A stretch of 64,000 nt of DNA from Talinum fruticosum. Its lineage: Eukaryota > Streptophyta > Magnoliopsida > Caryophyllales > Talinaceae. The stretch lies in assembly GCA_021018815.1 (NCBI GenBank), contig JAITYX010000084.1, positions 992,001 to 1,056,000 on the forward strand, in the 5' to 3' direction. Positions 12,064 to 22,982 of this stretch are shown here, piece by piece; within the stretch, counting starts at the first letter, position 1, and every line of letters begins with the position of its first letter. The notes below the pieces were generated by a model. The model did not search any database, was not told where the DNA came from, and worked only from the letters and a program-made list of their open reading frames with translations. The translations under genes were made by a program, and so were the position numbers.

Positions 12064-13439
12064 CCATCAAGCACAAATCGGGCAAGATGAACAAAGCAGC
12101 GAAGGCCCTATCTAGAAGGTACCTCTTGTCTGTTTCAATTGGAAACTCAAATTCTTGGTTTTGAGCATTTAAACTCTTTGTATGATAAAGATAAGGTTTT
12201 GGGAAAAATGTACAAAAGCATCCCAAGGGAGAGTTTCTAGCGCAAGATGGCTTTCTCTTCAAAGGCACTCGGTTGTGCTTTCCCCGTTGTGGTACAAGAG
12301 AGCTCTTGATCCGAGAAGTACATAGTGGAGCATTGGCTGGCCATTTCGGAGTTAACAAAACAGTATGCATGCTTAGAGAACATTATTTTTGGCCCAACAT
12401 AGAGAAGGATGTGCAAGATATCTTGAAGAGATGTGCGGTGTGTCAAATGGCGAAAAGTCACTCTTTTCCGCAAGGGCTTTACACCCCTCTTCGTACACCC
12501 AACCAGCCATGGGAAGATGTGAGCCTAGACTTCATACTAGGCTTACCGAGGACTCAAAGGAACAAGGATTCAATTTTGGTGGTAGTAGACCACTTTTCCA
12601 AAATGGCACATTTCATTCCATGCAACAAAACAAATGATGCAACTCATGTGGTGACTTATACTTCAAGGAGATTGTTAGACTCCATAGCACTCCAAAATCC
12701 ATGGTTTCGGACAGAGATAACAAATTCTTGAGCCATTTTTGGATCACACTTTGGGAACCAAGCTACAATTTAGTACTACTTGTAATCCTCAAACGAATGG
12801 ACAAACTAAAGTGACGGTTGGGAGTGCTTTTGAGGGCTTTGATCAAGACCAACCTGAAAGCATGGGATCAACTTCTTGCTCATGCTGAATTTGCATACAA
12901 TGGTCCCTTCAAGATAGTCCGTGGAATTGAGCCACTAACTCCTCTAGACTTACGCTAAGAGTCATGGAAGAAAAGCCTAGTGTAGAGGCTGCCAAAAGGG
13001 TGCAAGAAATCCAGAATATGCATGAGTATGTAAGGACTAAGTTTGAGCAAGCCAACCTTGCACATAAACAAAGAGTGGATAAAGGAAGAAAAAGAAGGTT
13101 TTTCAACCTGGAGATCTAGTTTGGGTGCACCTAAGGAAGGAGCGCTATCCTACCAAAAGAAAGAGCAAGCTATTACCAAGGGTTGAAGGTCTGTTTGAGG
13201 TGCTTGAGAGGATAAATGACAATGCCTACAAGATTGATCTTCCCGGAGATTATGGAGTCTCGACGAGCTTTAATGTGGCTGACCTCTCTCCTTACTTTGA
13301 AGACGCCACCTTAAAGAATTTGAGGGCAAATTCTTCTCTACAAGGGGAGGATGATGGAGACCCTCCTACTAACCAAGTTGCTATGTGGCGTGGCTTACTA
13401 GCTAAAGTACAAGAGGAGCCACCTTTAAGCAAGGATTAA
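12064..13439 (+). pseudogene. pol: Gypsy C RNase H tail and integrase (broken)
   Basis: It begins in RNase H (TIKHKSGKMNK) and goes on to integrase. The HHCC zinc domain is well kept at 12273-12450 (REVHSGALAGHFGVNKTVCML, KRCAVC). The first catalytic Asp region is at 12520-12600 ([23 protein letters not shown]). The third catalytic site reads NPQTNGQTK near 12790, where the family has HPQTDGQTE, so the catalytic Glu is replaced by Lys. The C-terminal domain is at 13125-13439 ([42 protein letters not shown]) and runs past the polypurine tract into the LTR. Frameshifts lie near 12640 and 12760-12960. Confidence 0.92.
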
Positions 13440-13509
13440 CTTTGGGCTTCTAAATCGCCCATTCTGGTTCGGGTTGAGCAAGTTAGCAATGGGTTAGGAG
13501 AACCCTAAA
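13352..13509 (+). repeat. Element C 3' LTR, first 158 bp
   Basis: TGATGGAGACC follows the purine tract CAAGGGGAGGA. The LTR is cut at 13509 by D; the 5-bp duplication CTAAA (13505-13509 and 48704-48708) shows the join. The rest of this LTR is at 48709-50848. Confidence 0.92.
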
Positions 13510-16488
13510 TGATGGACCTAGACCCATGGGCTACAACATACTCCCAGCCCAAAGCCATCCACGATCAGACTGAGTTGGATAGCACACTTATTTCCCCTTT
13601 TCATAAGCTTCCGAGTGACTCGGAATTCTCTCGTGTTGCAAGGGTTGGAAGTTTCTGCCATTCAGTCACAAACGGCTATGAGTTTGCTTACCAAATTATT
13701 CATTCAAGTACTTCATGATGTCCTCAAGCTTAAAAACTTATGGGCATCTTGAATATATGCGGAGATAATAACTGAAGAAGACCTTTGTTAAAACTGGCAT
13801 CTTGCTCATCCAAGATGACACCTGCACCTTGTTTTCATCATATCTTCTGATTCAGAGCTCCAACATCACCTCGTGATATATGGATGGAAAGCTAACATCC
13901 TAAGCTTTCTGACCATATAAAGAACATCTAAATTGGAGTTGGGGATCTCAAGTTATGAGCATTTGAAGTTGACTCGAAATTGGAAGTTGCGCACTCGGAA
14001 TGACGCTTGAAGGTCATCTTCAAAAGGGTGTTCAGTCAACCATGGATTAGATTTTGGTCTCCAATTTTCACAAGGGTATTCTTGGACATGTCTAGATTAA
14101 TATCGAGTTATGGGCATTGTCTTTTAGGTCGAAGATAATAAAGAAAATGGTCCGAACATCAAACCGGGTATTTCTACTGATCAGTCTAACCTCTGCTGAT
14201 TGTTCTGGTCATAACATTTTGCTCACAGCTTCAAATGGGTCGAGCCACATATGGTTGAAAAGCTTATTCCTCAAGCTTTCCAAGCATATCTTACACGTCA
14301 CAATTGGAGCTGTAAATCAGGAGATATCACCATTTTAAGTTGGCCCTGCTGCAGGAAGATACACTGAAAACGACAGCGGGGGACCATTTGCAGCTGTCCT
14401 TTTATTCTGATCGTTTTATCTTCATTGGCCACTGTTTTTGTCTTCTTTTATTTTGGCTGAATGTAGTGACAGCCCTAGGATTATGTAAGGCTATTTTCAG
14501 CCCTTAGATTAAAGTAGCAACCCTAGTTTTTAGCTCTATATATATGTAGAGTGTTGCATGTAAAAATTAGACAAGTTTATCCATGAATGCTAATGCATCA
14601 AAGTTGAGCTAAGCTCCTTTATCCTTTTTAAATCTCATTTTGCTTATCCTAGTTTGGCTAACTAGGTGGTGTTCAAAAGAGTCTTAGGCAAGCTTGGTGG
14701 TGATATCTGTATCCAGTGCAAGCCTTTGTGATGTGTAGTGGCGGAAGCAAAGAAAAAGATGGAAAAACCGCAAAACACACAACCGGGCAGAATAGGACCT
14801 GCAGGTGCGGTTCTGGGGAAAAAGGTGAAAGGAGGGGTAAATGATCTTGGATTTGGACGAAACTTGGAGGGGAGTGAGGTAACTGATGGAGGAAGGTTGT
14901 GGCCAAGTTTCGTGAATTTTGGATAAGGGGAACTACCTGAACAGATAGCCAGAAGTTGATGCTGCTGGCTGGATGTACAGATTGATACCCTTTGTTTGGT
15001 TTTGATGTGGAGGACGGAGGGGTTCTTGGTTTAAGCTGAGATTTGGTGGAAATGGACTCAACTCATGTATGATGAAGTGTGTGAAATTTGGGAAAGAGAT
15101 GATTCGTGGATTGGGAGATATGGAATGGCAAAGTCGCTGGATAGTACCTTGACCCAAGCTCGGATACGTAAACACCACCGAGTGAATCAAGGGGCGCTCT
15201 CAAACGGTCCGGATACAGAAACACCACCGGGGTTTGGGAGACTCAAAGGACACCACCTAGATGCCAACCTAGGATACAGCTTTGAGGATTTAGAGGCTCG
15301 AGAAATCCATCCCGAAAAGAGTATAACACTCAAGGTTTGTATATTCATCAAAAAGTGTTTTACAATGGAGCATAGGTGCTGAATATATAGACCCGCCATT
15401 ACAACTAACCATGCTGAAAATTGAAATTAACAAAGCTGAAAATTAAAGCAAAACAAAATGCTAACTAATTAGATGCTTTCCTCCTCTCCAAGTTAAGCTT
15501 GAAGAATTTCTAGCCAAGTATTGTTTGATAGGGAACATGTGGCCAAGATTTGTTGCCCCTTCTCCAAGCTCTCTTCTAACCACCTTCAACTAGTGATAGT
15601 GCCTTCTAGAATGCTCCTAGCTTGGTGTTCTTGGCTGCTCCATGTGATGCATGACCATAAGTCCTTCGGCCCTCCCTTGGACCGACCCATCATGACATGA
15701 ATTTATTTATGTTCAAAGCACTTAAGATAATAATACTTGTAACATTGCTTGATTGTACTTGGCCGATCATTCCTAGCTTAGCCATGGAAATTTGGTGAGC
15801 TTGATTTCTCAGCTATCTTCCTTAACACCTTGACTTATTTATGAACAAATAATCAACGATCATCCTCCGGGCTCGATAGACATTATGCGCATGAAAAATA
15901 CAAGTATTCCTGATTGTTTTGCATGCACGTTGACGTGAACATTCTCTCGTCTTTTTACCCATGGCTGGCCACTTTCCATCACTTTGAGCCCTAGCTAAGC
16001 TTGGTGGTGAAATCTGTATCCAAGTGAAGTTAGACTATCCCTTGGTTGTGTGCATCCGTAGTGGATGTTCATAAACATTCCCCATATTTATCCCTCACCA
16101 TTCTGCCCAAACATGTTCCCCTCATCTTCCTTAACCCCTTAACCATCATCCCACAAAAATCCAGCTTCTTTTGAAGCCACCATCTTTATTCCGAAACCGA
16201 CCATCCGTCGTCCGAGCCACTCGGATTCGGTAGTCTAAGTCCTCTCGTTCGGTTTTCGAGTCCGACTTAATTCTCGGTTTCAGTTGTCCGAGTTAGTCCG
16301 AGTCCTCAATTTTAGTTGTCCGAGTTAGCCTCGGTTCTGGTCGTCCGAGTCCGGCTTAGTCCTCGGTTCCAACTTTCGAGTCGTTACGAGTCCTCGGAAC
16401 TAGTTATTAAGTCATTCGACCCACTAAGAAGCTGCGCATAATTTCACTCTGTTTCAGGATCGGTGTAGCCTTACATCGGGGCACATCG
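13510..16488 (+). repeat. Element D 5' LTR (contains solo LTR s)
   Basis: It starts TGATGGACCTAG and ends ACATCG, an A-to-G change of the expected CA. The empty insertion site for s is intact in the 3' LTR near 48210. The hairpin cassette lies at about 14652-14730 and 15982-16045. Between 16195 and 16400 there are many irregular copies of GTCCGAGT/CCTCGG. A 73-codon frame at 14117-14338 recurs in the 3' LTR (47607-47828); I treat it as LTR sequence. Confidence 0.9.
14729..15981 (-). mobile_element. Solo LTR s in D 5' LTR
   Basis: This 1253-bp LTR has ends TGATGTGTAGTGG and …TTTCCATCA, flanked by CTTTG (14724-14728 and 15982-15986). The intact counterpart in the D 3' LTR proves the insertion. 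Its R/U5 half is almost the same as in solo LTR u, while the U3 half differs. The hairpin cassette is at about 15165-15295, with stems CCTAG/CTAGG and CTCGG/CCGAG. Confidence 0.93.
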
Positions 16489-16491
16489 GTT

Positions 16492-16502
16492 TTGGTATCG
16501 AG
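16492..16502 (+). promoter_or_regulatory. Element D primer-binding site, one base short
   Basis: It reads TGGTATCGAGC, three bases after the 5' LTR. The initiator tRNA-Met site is TGGTATCAGAGC, so one A of the CAG is missing. The same loss is seen in the primer site of E. Confidence 0.85.
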
Positions 16503-16676
16503 CTTTGGAGCCTTTCCTAGGCTGAGCTTCCTTATCCCAAACACAACCCTTAAGCCCAAACACATTAGTCCACAAAAAAAAACCCCAAAACAACAAAAAA
16601 AAGTTCCTACCCCATTTTTTTTCTTTCTTCTTTCACCATCTTGAGCACCACTTTGCATTTGGTTGTGAGAGTTGAA

Positions 16677-17396
16677 ATGGCCGCTTTTGATTTTGAGTTG
16701 GCTAGTCTCCTTGTGCCCAAGTTTTATGGCCAACAAGATCAGTTTTCTAGTTGGTTTATCAAGGTTGAAGAAGCCTTTGCAAATCTGAGTTTAGAAGAGC
16801 ATGAGAAGATAGAAATTGTTGTGTCTAATTTGAGGAGTTGTGTCCTCACTTGGTGGAGAACTTATAAGATGATAAGGAAAAAGAAAGACAAAGAGAAAGT
16901 GTGCACATGGAGAAAGTTGAGAGGTAAGTTGTTGAAAAGGTTTGGTCCACTTACTTACAAATCTCCTCCAACCAAGACCAAACCCATCAACAAGGGGAGT
17001 CTCTTTTCCATTCCCTCCAAACCTTCAGCCATCACATCCTTTCCTTCACCAACACCTACTGACCAGCCTTCCTTCCCACCTCAAAATGCCCTCACTTACC
17101 ACAAAAAGAGCCATCACATTCCACCACGGAAACCTAATAACCATCCCCTCTTTCCCTCACCACAAAACACCAAATTTGACCTCCAAAAAGTTACCAACCT
17201 CCTTCATTTACCCCTACTGTCCAGCCCTCTTTGCCTCCACAAAAATCCACACCCCTTCTCAAAAGGAGCCTCCAAATACCCTCACCAAATTCTGGTGGTT
17301 GTCCTTCCCCTCCACCACCAAATTTCCCAACCCCACAACCCACAAACCCTTTTGGTCCATTGCAAAACAGCATATTTTCCCTTTGCCAAGGGATGA
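16677..17396 (+). CDS. gag: Element D gag-like protein
   Basis: A 240-codon frame starts at MAAFDFELASLLVPKF. The retrotransposon gag core is visible: FYGQQDQFSSWFIKVEEAF, EIVVSNLRSCVLTWWRTYK, LRGKLLKRFGP. A Pro/Ser/Thr/His-rich tail follows from about residue 100, and I see no CCHC zinc knuckle. The H copy (62531-61992) aligns throughout the core. Gag presumably forms or joins particles. The frame is open in D, but the frame switch to the next ORF at about 17394 suggests that the protein ends there. An upstream in-frame TTG-led extension exists; the ATG at 16677 is preferred. Confidence 0.8.
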   Translation: MAAFDFELASLLVPKFYGQQDQFSSWFIKVEEAFANLSLEEHEKIEIVVSNLRSCVLTWWRTYKMIRKKKDKEKVCTWRKLRGKLLKRFGPLTYKSPPTKTKPINKGSLFSIPSKPSAITSFPSPTPTDQPSFPPQNALTYHKKSHHIPPRKPNNHPLFPSPQNTKFDLQKVTNLLHLPLLSSPLCLHKNPHPFSKGASKYPHQILVVVLPLHHQISQPHNPQTLLVHCKTAYFPFAKG

Positions 17397-18318
17397 GTCG
17401 CCTTGAGTTGGAGTACCCACAATCAAGCATTGTCTTGGCTGAATGTGAAGAGCTTCATAAGGAGCAAGAAGAAAATGAGCCACACTTTGACTTGCCTCCA
17501 AAGTTTGATGAGTATAATGAGTTACAATGGGAGCAAGAAGAGCAAAAGGAGCTAGAGGATAGCTTAAACATAGTGGAACCTTTGAGTCCTCAAGTTCCGG
17601 TCCACTCACACCCACTTGACTCCCAATGGTCTTTACAAGGTAAAATATTCCAATCAAATTCTGGGTGTCCTATTTCCTTTGGTAGTGACAAGAATGATCT
17701 TGGTGAATTTTGGAGTGATATCATGTTTCTAGATGCTTGTTACTTGTTATTGGATAGACCTTGGTTGTATGATTGGTTAGTCATTCCATATGGGTTGTCA
17801 AACACTCCTAGTAGCTACATGAGTTCTATAGACCAAGTTTCGAGCTCTACATTATACAAACTGTTTTGATGTCTTTTGATGATGTCTTGGTTCCTACCAA
17901 GGTTCTGGAAAAGCACTTTGATCAACCCACTCAAGTCCTTGCTCTCTTAGGACATGAGGAGTCTGAAACCTCCCACCTACTTCACCCTTTCTCCAAGCCC
18001 TTATTTGAGTTATTTGAGTTGAAGTTTATGTTAAAGATTGATTTAAGGAGTATTGGAAGGCCTCATGAATGGTTTGTTATGTTCATTGGTTTATTCTATG
18101 ATTCAAGAATGGAAGTGAAGTTAAGAGACCAAGTTTATAGGCCATTGATGAAACAAATGTTTCTGATTTGTGATGCTAATGAGAGGTATAAAACATTGTT
18201 CCTTGATTATGAAAATCACTTGTTGAGAGAGCCCCATGTTCGAGCTTATTGTTTGTTTAAAAGCTCTTGGCCTTGTTTTCCGAGCTGGCCTTGTGTTCGA
18301 GTTGGCCTTGTTCTCTAA
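17394..18318 (+). pseudogene. Element D acidic ORF with fused protease-RT scar
   Basis: Frame 17394-17869 starts MSRLELEYPQSS and is very acidic (ECEELHKEQEENEP, WEQEEQKELEDSLN). Near 17720-17765 it shows a protease remnant, LDACYLLLDRPWLYD (intact family: MDACHILLGRPWLYD), which runs straight into RT residues WLVIPYGLSNTPSSYM (family: [16 protein letters not shown]). About 270 codons of protease and RT are missing at the join. Frame 17866-18318 has SFDDVLVPTKVLEKHFDQPTQVL, a remnant of the YFDDILVY region, then decayed text. H has the same fusion at 61341-61123. No working RT can be made. Confidence 0.82.
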
Positions 18319-18484
18319 GTTGGCCTTGTTCTCTCGAGTTGGCCTGGTTTTCCGAGTTGGTATGGTTTTCCGAGTTGGCCTAGTTTTCCGAGTTGGCATG
18401 GTTTTCCGAGCTGGCTTGGTTTTCTAAGCTGGCCTGGTTTTCCGAGCTGGCCTGGTTTTCCGAGATTGCTTGGTTTTCCGAGTT
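18268..18484 (+). repeat. 18-bp tandem repeat in D internal region
   Basis: About twelve units of 17-19 bp, consensus TGGCCTGGTTTTCCGAGT, lie head to tail. In one frame they encode a six-residue repeat (VGLVFR). Units 5-12 are the most uniform. H lacks this stretch, which suggests that the array expanded after D and H separated, or was deleted in H. Confidence 0.9.
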
Positions 18485-18899
18485 GGCCTTATTATTTTCT
18501 GAGTTGGGTAAAAGGGAACTCCTCCAATGAAGATCTTTTAATGATTACTTGGATAGCCACATTGGGAAGTTGTTCCAAACTTTTCAAAAAGTTTAATGAG
18601 TGAGTTTCGATCCGAGAAAGGTCCTTATTCATGGGGACAATGATGAGGCTTAAGAAACATTTTACGAGTCCAAGTAAAGAGCAAGCGTCCTACAAGTCTA
18701 ACCCCAACAAGCAATGCAAGCAAGTGGTTGATGAACCGGGAAGTCTTGAGTGGATGCAAGCAAGAAAAGAGTGGCCTCCTTCTTTTGGTTGGCCTAAGCT
18801 AATGCCTAGTACTAAGGGTACTAACCAACAGCTGGAAAGGGCCAGCAACATCTTTCAAGTGGTGAAGCAACTCGGAAAGTATGTTCTCGTCCAACTATG
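18485..18899 (+). other. Element D internal, unassigned
   Basis: This holds a short frame (18631-18948, running into the copia LTR) with no similarity that I recognise. The copia element E interrupts it at 18900. The segment continues at 46917. Confidence 0.5.
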
Positions 18900-20486
18900 T
18901 GAAAGTTTGCTCGGGGAGAGTCCGAGTCACCCTAGAGGGGGTGAATAGGGTGATGGAGGATTTTAATAGAAATTCAAGCTCTTTACTCGAAGTAAAGACA
19001 GAAACGATTCCGAGTCAAAAGCCGGGTCAAAAAGTTAGGGACTCGAAATGCTATAGAGAGAACGAAGCAAATTAAGCTAAAGCTTTGAAGCAATCCGAGT
19101 CTAGAATGAACTCGGAAAGTAAACACAGAGAGATTACATGGAAACCCTCCTGGGGAAGAAAACCACGGACCGTGCTAGTCCAAGCACGAAGTCAAATCCA
19201 CCATTTTGAGTCCACAAAATACAGTAGGCTGACAGAACCCAAATTGCTCCCTTAAACAACTCTTTACAAATTTTCCTAGACTCGAAATTCCCTTATCCGA
19301 TCTAGTACTTCCTAGCTGAGATAACCCTTATAGCTAGGGACAACTAAGCTGAGTTAACCTTTACGACTTAGTCAAGGGACCTTACTCGGAAAGTAAGAAA
19401 GTGTTTGTAACTAAGTACAAGACCTTACAACTCAGAAAATAATGAATTACAGATTGGGAGTTGTAAGTAGAAGATTGAGAATGAATACAATGACTTTGCT
19501 CAAGTACGTGTATTAACAATAGGTTCGGCAATCTTCAAGTCTTGTAGGTTGGCTTCTATTTATAGATGACCAGCCAGAGTAGCCGTTCTCCCCATCTGCT
19601 GACCGAGAGTCCTTTTGACCCTTGAAAAGAGTTTTCCGAGTCACTTAGAAAGTATCCGTTGTAATATGAACGTTGGACAACGGTATAACTCTCTTGGAAG
19701 TCCTAAAACCACTGGTGGTGTCTTGAAGAATAAGGTGGAAACCACCGTTAAACTTGGTGTTTCGGTTTTCAGATTTGGAAGCGAGCAGTCCCGACATAGG
19801 CTTACGGGACCGGGACAGAGACGGTGAAAAGCCATGTCTCGCTGGTGATTTGACGTTTTGAAGCTCGGTTACTTTTGTATTTCAAAAAGTATATCCTCGT
19901 TTGAATAACCTACAAAAGTAAGTCAAATTTTGGTTCTCAAAGTATAAAATACTTTGGTCCATGATTAGACACGAGATAATAAAATAATTAAGATAATTAA
20001 GTTGGTAATTATCCGGGTCGGAAAAGGAATGAAATTTTCCGAGTCTAATATCCATGAAGCTCAAAATTCCATCGACTTAGTCTAAGCGAAGAATCAAGTC
20101 ACATAAAGAATATCGAGTGAAATAACTTGATATAGACTAAGCTTGAATCAAACTAGGAGTGTTGACTATAACAGAATAAGATTTATATTGTGAAGTCAAA
20201 CCTGAGTGCGATTATGCGAAATACTAGTCAATTCATGCGATATATCTAAGTGATGAGGGACTCGGAACCGAATGAGATAAGCAAAGTCGTTTTCCGAGTC
20301 ACACCGAGACAGGCAAGAATACATGAAGTAAATGTCTGTATCACTTAAAGTAAATATACTATATCACTCAAAAAGTTTCTAAGGTGCGAGAGAATGCCTT
20401 GGAATCAAAACTCTATAAGTAAGAAAGTCTTATACCCGATTCCTTCAATACAACTCGAAATGTGTCGAACGTTGTCCGAGTCTTCA
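18900..20486 (-). repeat. Element E 3' LTR
   Basis: On the minus strand it starts TGAAGACTCGG and ends …TTTCA. It pairs with 45321-46911 at clearly high identity, with scattered C/T changes and single-base indels around CAG/CTG/CG. It is rich in CCGAGT/ACTCGG motifs. Confidence 0.95.
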
Positions 20487-20499
20487 ATCTCCCCTTTTT
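20487..20499 (-). promoter_or_regulatory. Element E polypurine tract
   Basis: On the minus strand it reads AAAAAGGGGAGAT immediately before the 3' LTR start TGAAGA. It primes plus-strand synthesis in LTR elements. Confidence 0.88.
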
Positions 20500-20513
20500 G
20501 ATGAAAGGCATTC

Positions 20514-21708
20514 TGATGGACATTTCCATCCAAGTCAAACGTCCAAGAGTCAAGGGGTTTCTCAAGCTAAAGCATAAAAGGAGTCAAGCTTATTTTTACA
20601 CCAAAAACTCCTATGCTAGTCCAAAAGTGTAAGCCAAGCCAAGGATGGAAGAGATTGTTAAAGGCCTTGAGAATTGTCATTCAAAGACAATTAACACATA
20701 AATAATTGTTGCCAAACGAGTAAAGAAAGATATGCATCAAAGACGGTCCAAAAATACCTAAAGGGTATTTTAGGCACATTTTGTTCATGCTGAATTTTAT
20801 GGCCGAAAATGTCATGCTTGGTCAAGAGTCAATGGCCAGACCTTCAAGGCTCAAGGAGAATTCTAGAAGCATCAAGAATTGAGAAGCTTGGGAAAGGGGA
20901 AAACAAGCCACAACCACATGTTCCCAATTTTGTAATACTTGGCTAGAATTCACTCTAGCTTAACTTGGAGGAGGGGAAAGAATCTTAGTAGTTTTATTAT
21001 CTTTTTACTTTATTTTCAGCTTTGTAAATGCCATTATGAGGCATTATAAATTCAGCTAGCTTAGCTATGTAAAAGGAAGACTTGATGAATATATGAACTT
21101 TGAGCTTTGCTCTTTTGAGATGGATTTCTCAACCCCTTGAATTCTCATTGCTGTATCCGAGCCTTGGCAAGCTTGGTGGTGTCCTTTGAGTCCTTACAAT
21201 CCCCGGTGGTGTTTCTGTATCCGGATAGATTGCAAGGTGCCCCTCGGTTCAGCTTGGTGGTGTTTACGTATCCAGGCCAGAGCCCAGGAACTATCCAGCG
21301 ACTTTATCATCCCATATCTCCCAATCCACAAATCCTTTCGTCCCCAAATTTCACCCACACCATCCTACACGGGTTGAGTCCAGTTCCACCAAATTTCAGC
21401 TCAATCCAAGAAGTATCCCGTCCTCGGCACCAAAAACAAACAAAGGATATCATCCTGGACAGCCGCCCAGCGTGACTTTCTGTTTGGCTTTGGTTCAAGG
21501 TGATCCCGACCTTGGATGCTTCCCATATTTTTACCAGCCCTTCCTAACATCCCAAATAACCTTCCCTCCAATTTTTAGCCAAAACCAAGAACATTTGACC
21601 CTCTTTTCACCCTTTTCCCCAGACCCGCACGTGCAGACCCTATTCTGTCCGGTTGCATTTTCTTGGGTTTTTTCCTTCTTCTTTTGCTTCCGCTCCCACT
21701 ACACATCA
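20514..21708 (+). mobile_element. Solo LTR L in E
   Basis: It is 1195 bp, TGATGGACATT…ACACATCA, flanked by CATTC (20509-20513 and 21709-21713). It sits between the extra ORF and the 3' LTR of E. Its start matches solo LTRs x and w (TGATGGACA type). The hairpin cassette is at about 21148-21300. Confidence 0.93.
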
Positions 21709-21844
21709 CATTCCATACTTAGGCAGAAACTTTGTTAGTAAAAAGATCTGATTTTGGATACTTGCGCATGTAGTTAGATGGGTAAAGCAAGCTTAATGTA
21801 TCAGAGCAAAAAGGAAAAAAAAACAAACATGCTTAACAATAATG

Positions 21845-22982
21845 TTAACTCGTAAATGGTTGCTGTAAACTCGGATAGAATAGAAGATAAAGCATTAATT
21901 CATTGAAATGGTTGCTGTAAACTCGATGCGGAGAAGGAGGCCTCGGCTCCGAGTTGTGCACCCGGACACCAGGTTGTGCTTCCCGGTATCCGTACCCTCG
22001 GAGTTCCTTCTTGCCAATAACAATGGCAGCCTCGGACACGGCGTTGGGGTCCGAGGGAAGAGGAACCTTGAATTGTTTGAAGACAAGGGTGAGAAGAGCA
22101 CCGAAGGGAAGAGAGGTGTTCTTCTTGTTTTGGAGTTGAGCTAGCACAGCTGCCATCCGCTCAATTATGGAGGGGAAGAGGTCTACTTCGTAGCCCTCAA
22201 GAATATCAAAAAGGGATTTGAGGTGCTTGGAGTTGGGGTTCTCCTTGCTAGAATGCTTGAGAGAAAAAGGTTCTCATCGGCGAAAGCACGAAGGCGTGCT
22301 TCGACTTCAATTGAGTCATTGAAAAATTTTTCCGTGACTCAGGAAACTCTTTAGCGTATTTTTCAAAGAAGTCGTCGGCGACTTCAGTGAAAGGAATGGG
22401 GTTGCTGTTCAGGAAAAGACAGGAGACCTTGAACAAGCGGTGGAGGAGAGAGGTGTTTATTCGAACAGTAATGTTACGGACCCCGGAGGTTAGAACATTT
22501 TCGGAGAAAGTGAGGTGAGTGTAAAACTCGAAATGAGTTCGGGATAGATGAACTCACCGAAACAGAGAAAGTTGTATGCTCCGGTGGTTTGAATGTGAGC
22601 CAACCAAGAAAATTTTGTTGTAGGGAAGAACTTGTCGTCCAGACGCGAGATGCTTGGGTGACAATGGGTTTAGAGGGGGTTGAGCTTTCCGGATTTTTGG
22701 TGCGAGGCTTTTTGGAGGAGGAAGAGACCCGAAAGTCTGGATGATTAGCTCTCTTAGGCATTTTGAGAAAGAAGAATAAAAATGAAACTTTTGATCAAGA
22801 GAAGAGGAGAGAGTAGGCAGTCGAGAGTAAAAGAAAAGGAGTAGAAGAAAGAGATGAGAGCAGTCAAACTTACTTGAGATGGCCTCTTTCGTCGCTTGAA
22901 GAAGTTCAAAGACCACCGTGTACGTGGAAATCTTCCGCGAAAAGTTTCGTTTGAGAGAGAGAAATGTAGAGTATTGAGACAA
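21845..22982 (-). pseudogene. Element E third ORF (envelope-like/additional ORF position), broken
   Basis: It lies between RNase H and the 3' LTR, where SIRE/Maximus elements have an extra gene. A basic, Ser/Pro-rich start, MPKRANHPDFRVSSSSKKPR, is at 22761, with later pieces at 22436-22248 (FTEVADDFFEKYAKEFPESRKNF) and 22156-21845 (LPFGALLTLVFKQFKVPLPSD). The last motif resembles the putative plant transposon protein region known from such ORFs. Two or more frameshifts separate the pieces. I see no clear signal peptide or membrane span, so an envelope role is not supported here. Confidence 0.72.

Noticed and set aside
14117..14338. Conserved 73-codon ORF, again at 47607-47828
   Set aside because: It is the same position in the two LTRs of D, so the match is LTR identity, not coding constraint.
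18268..18484. CRISPR-like regular repeats
   Set aside because: Units are contiguous without unique spacers and lie in a plant retrotransposon; it is a minisatellite. The same holds for 51165-51274.
19700..19730. GGTGGTGT motif in copia E LTR as part of the hairpin cassette
   Set aside because: A single CACTGGTGGTGTC copy lacks the TATCC partner and a matching stem.
22474..22982. Possible host gene fragment
   Set aside because: It sits between RNase H and the 3' LTR of copia E in the same orientation, so it is the element's own third ORF.
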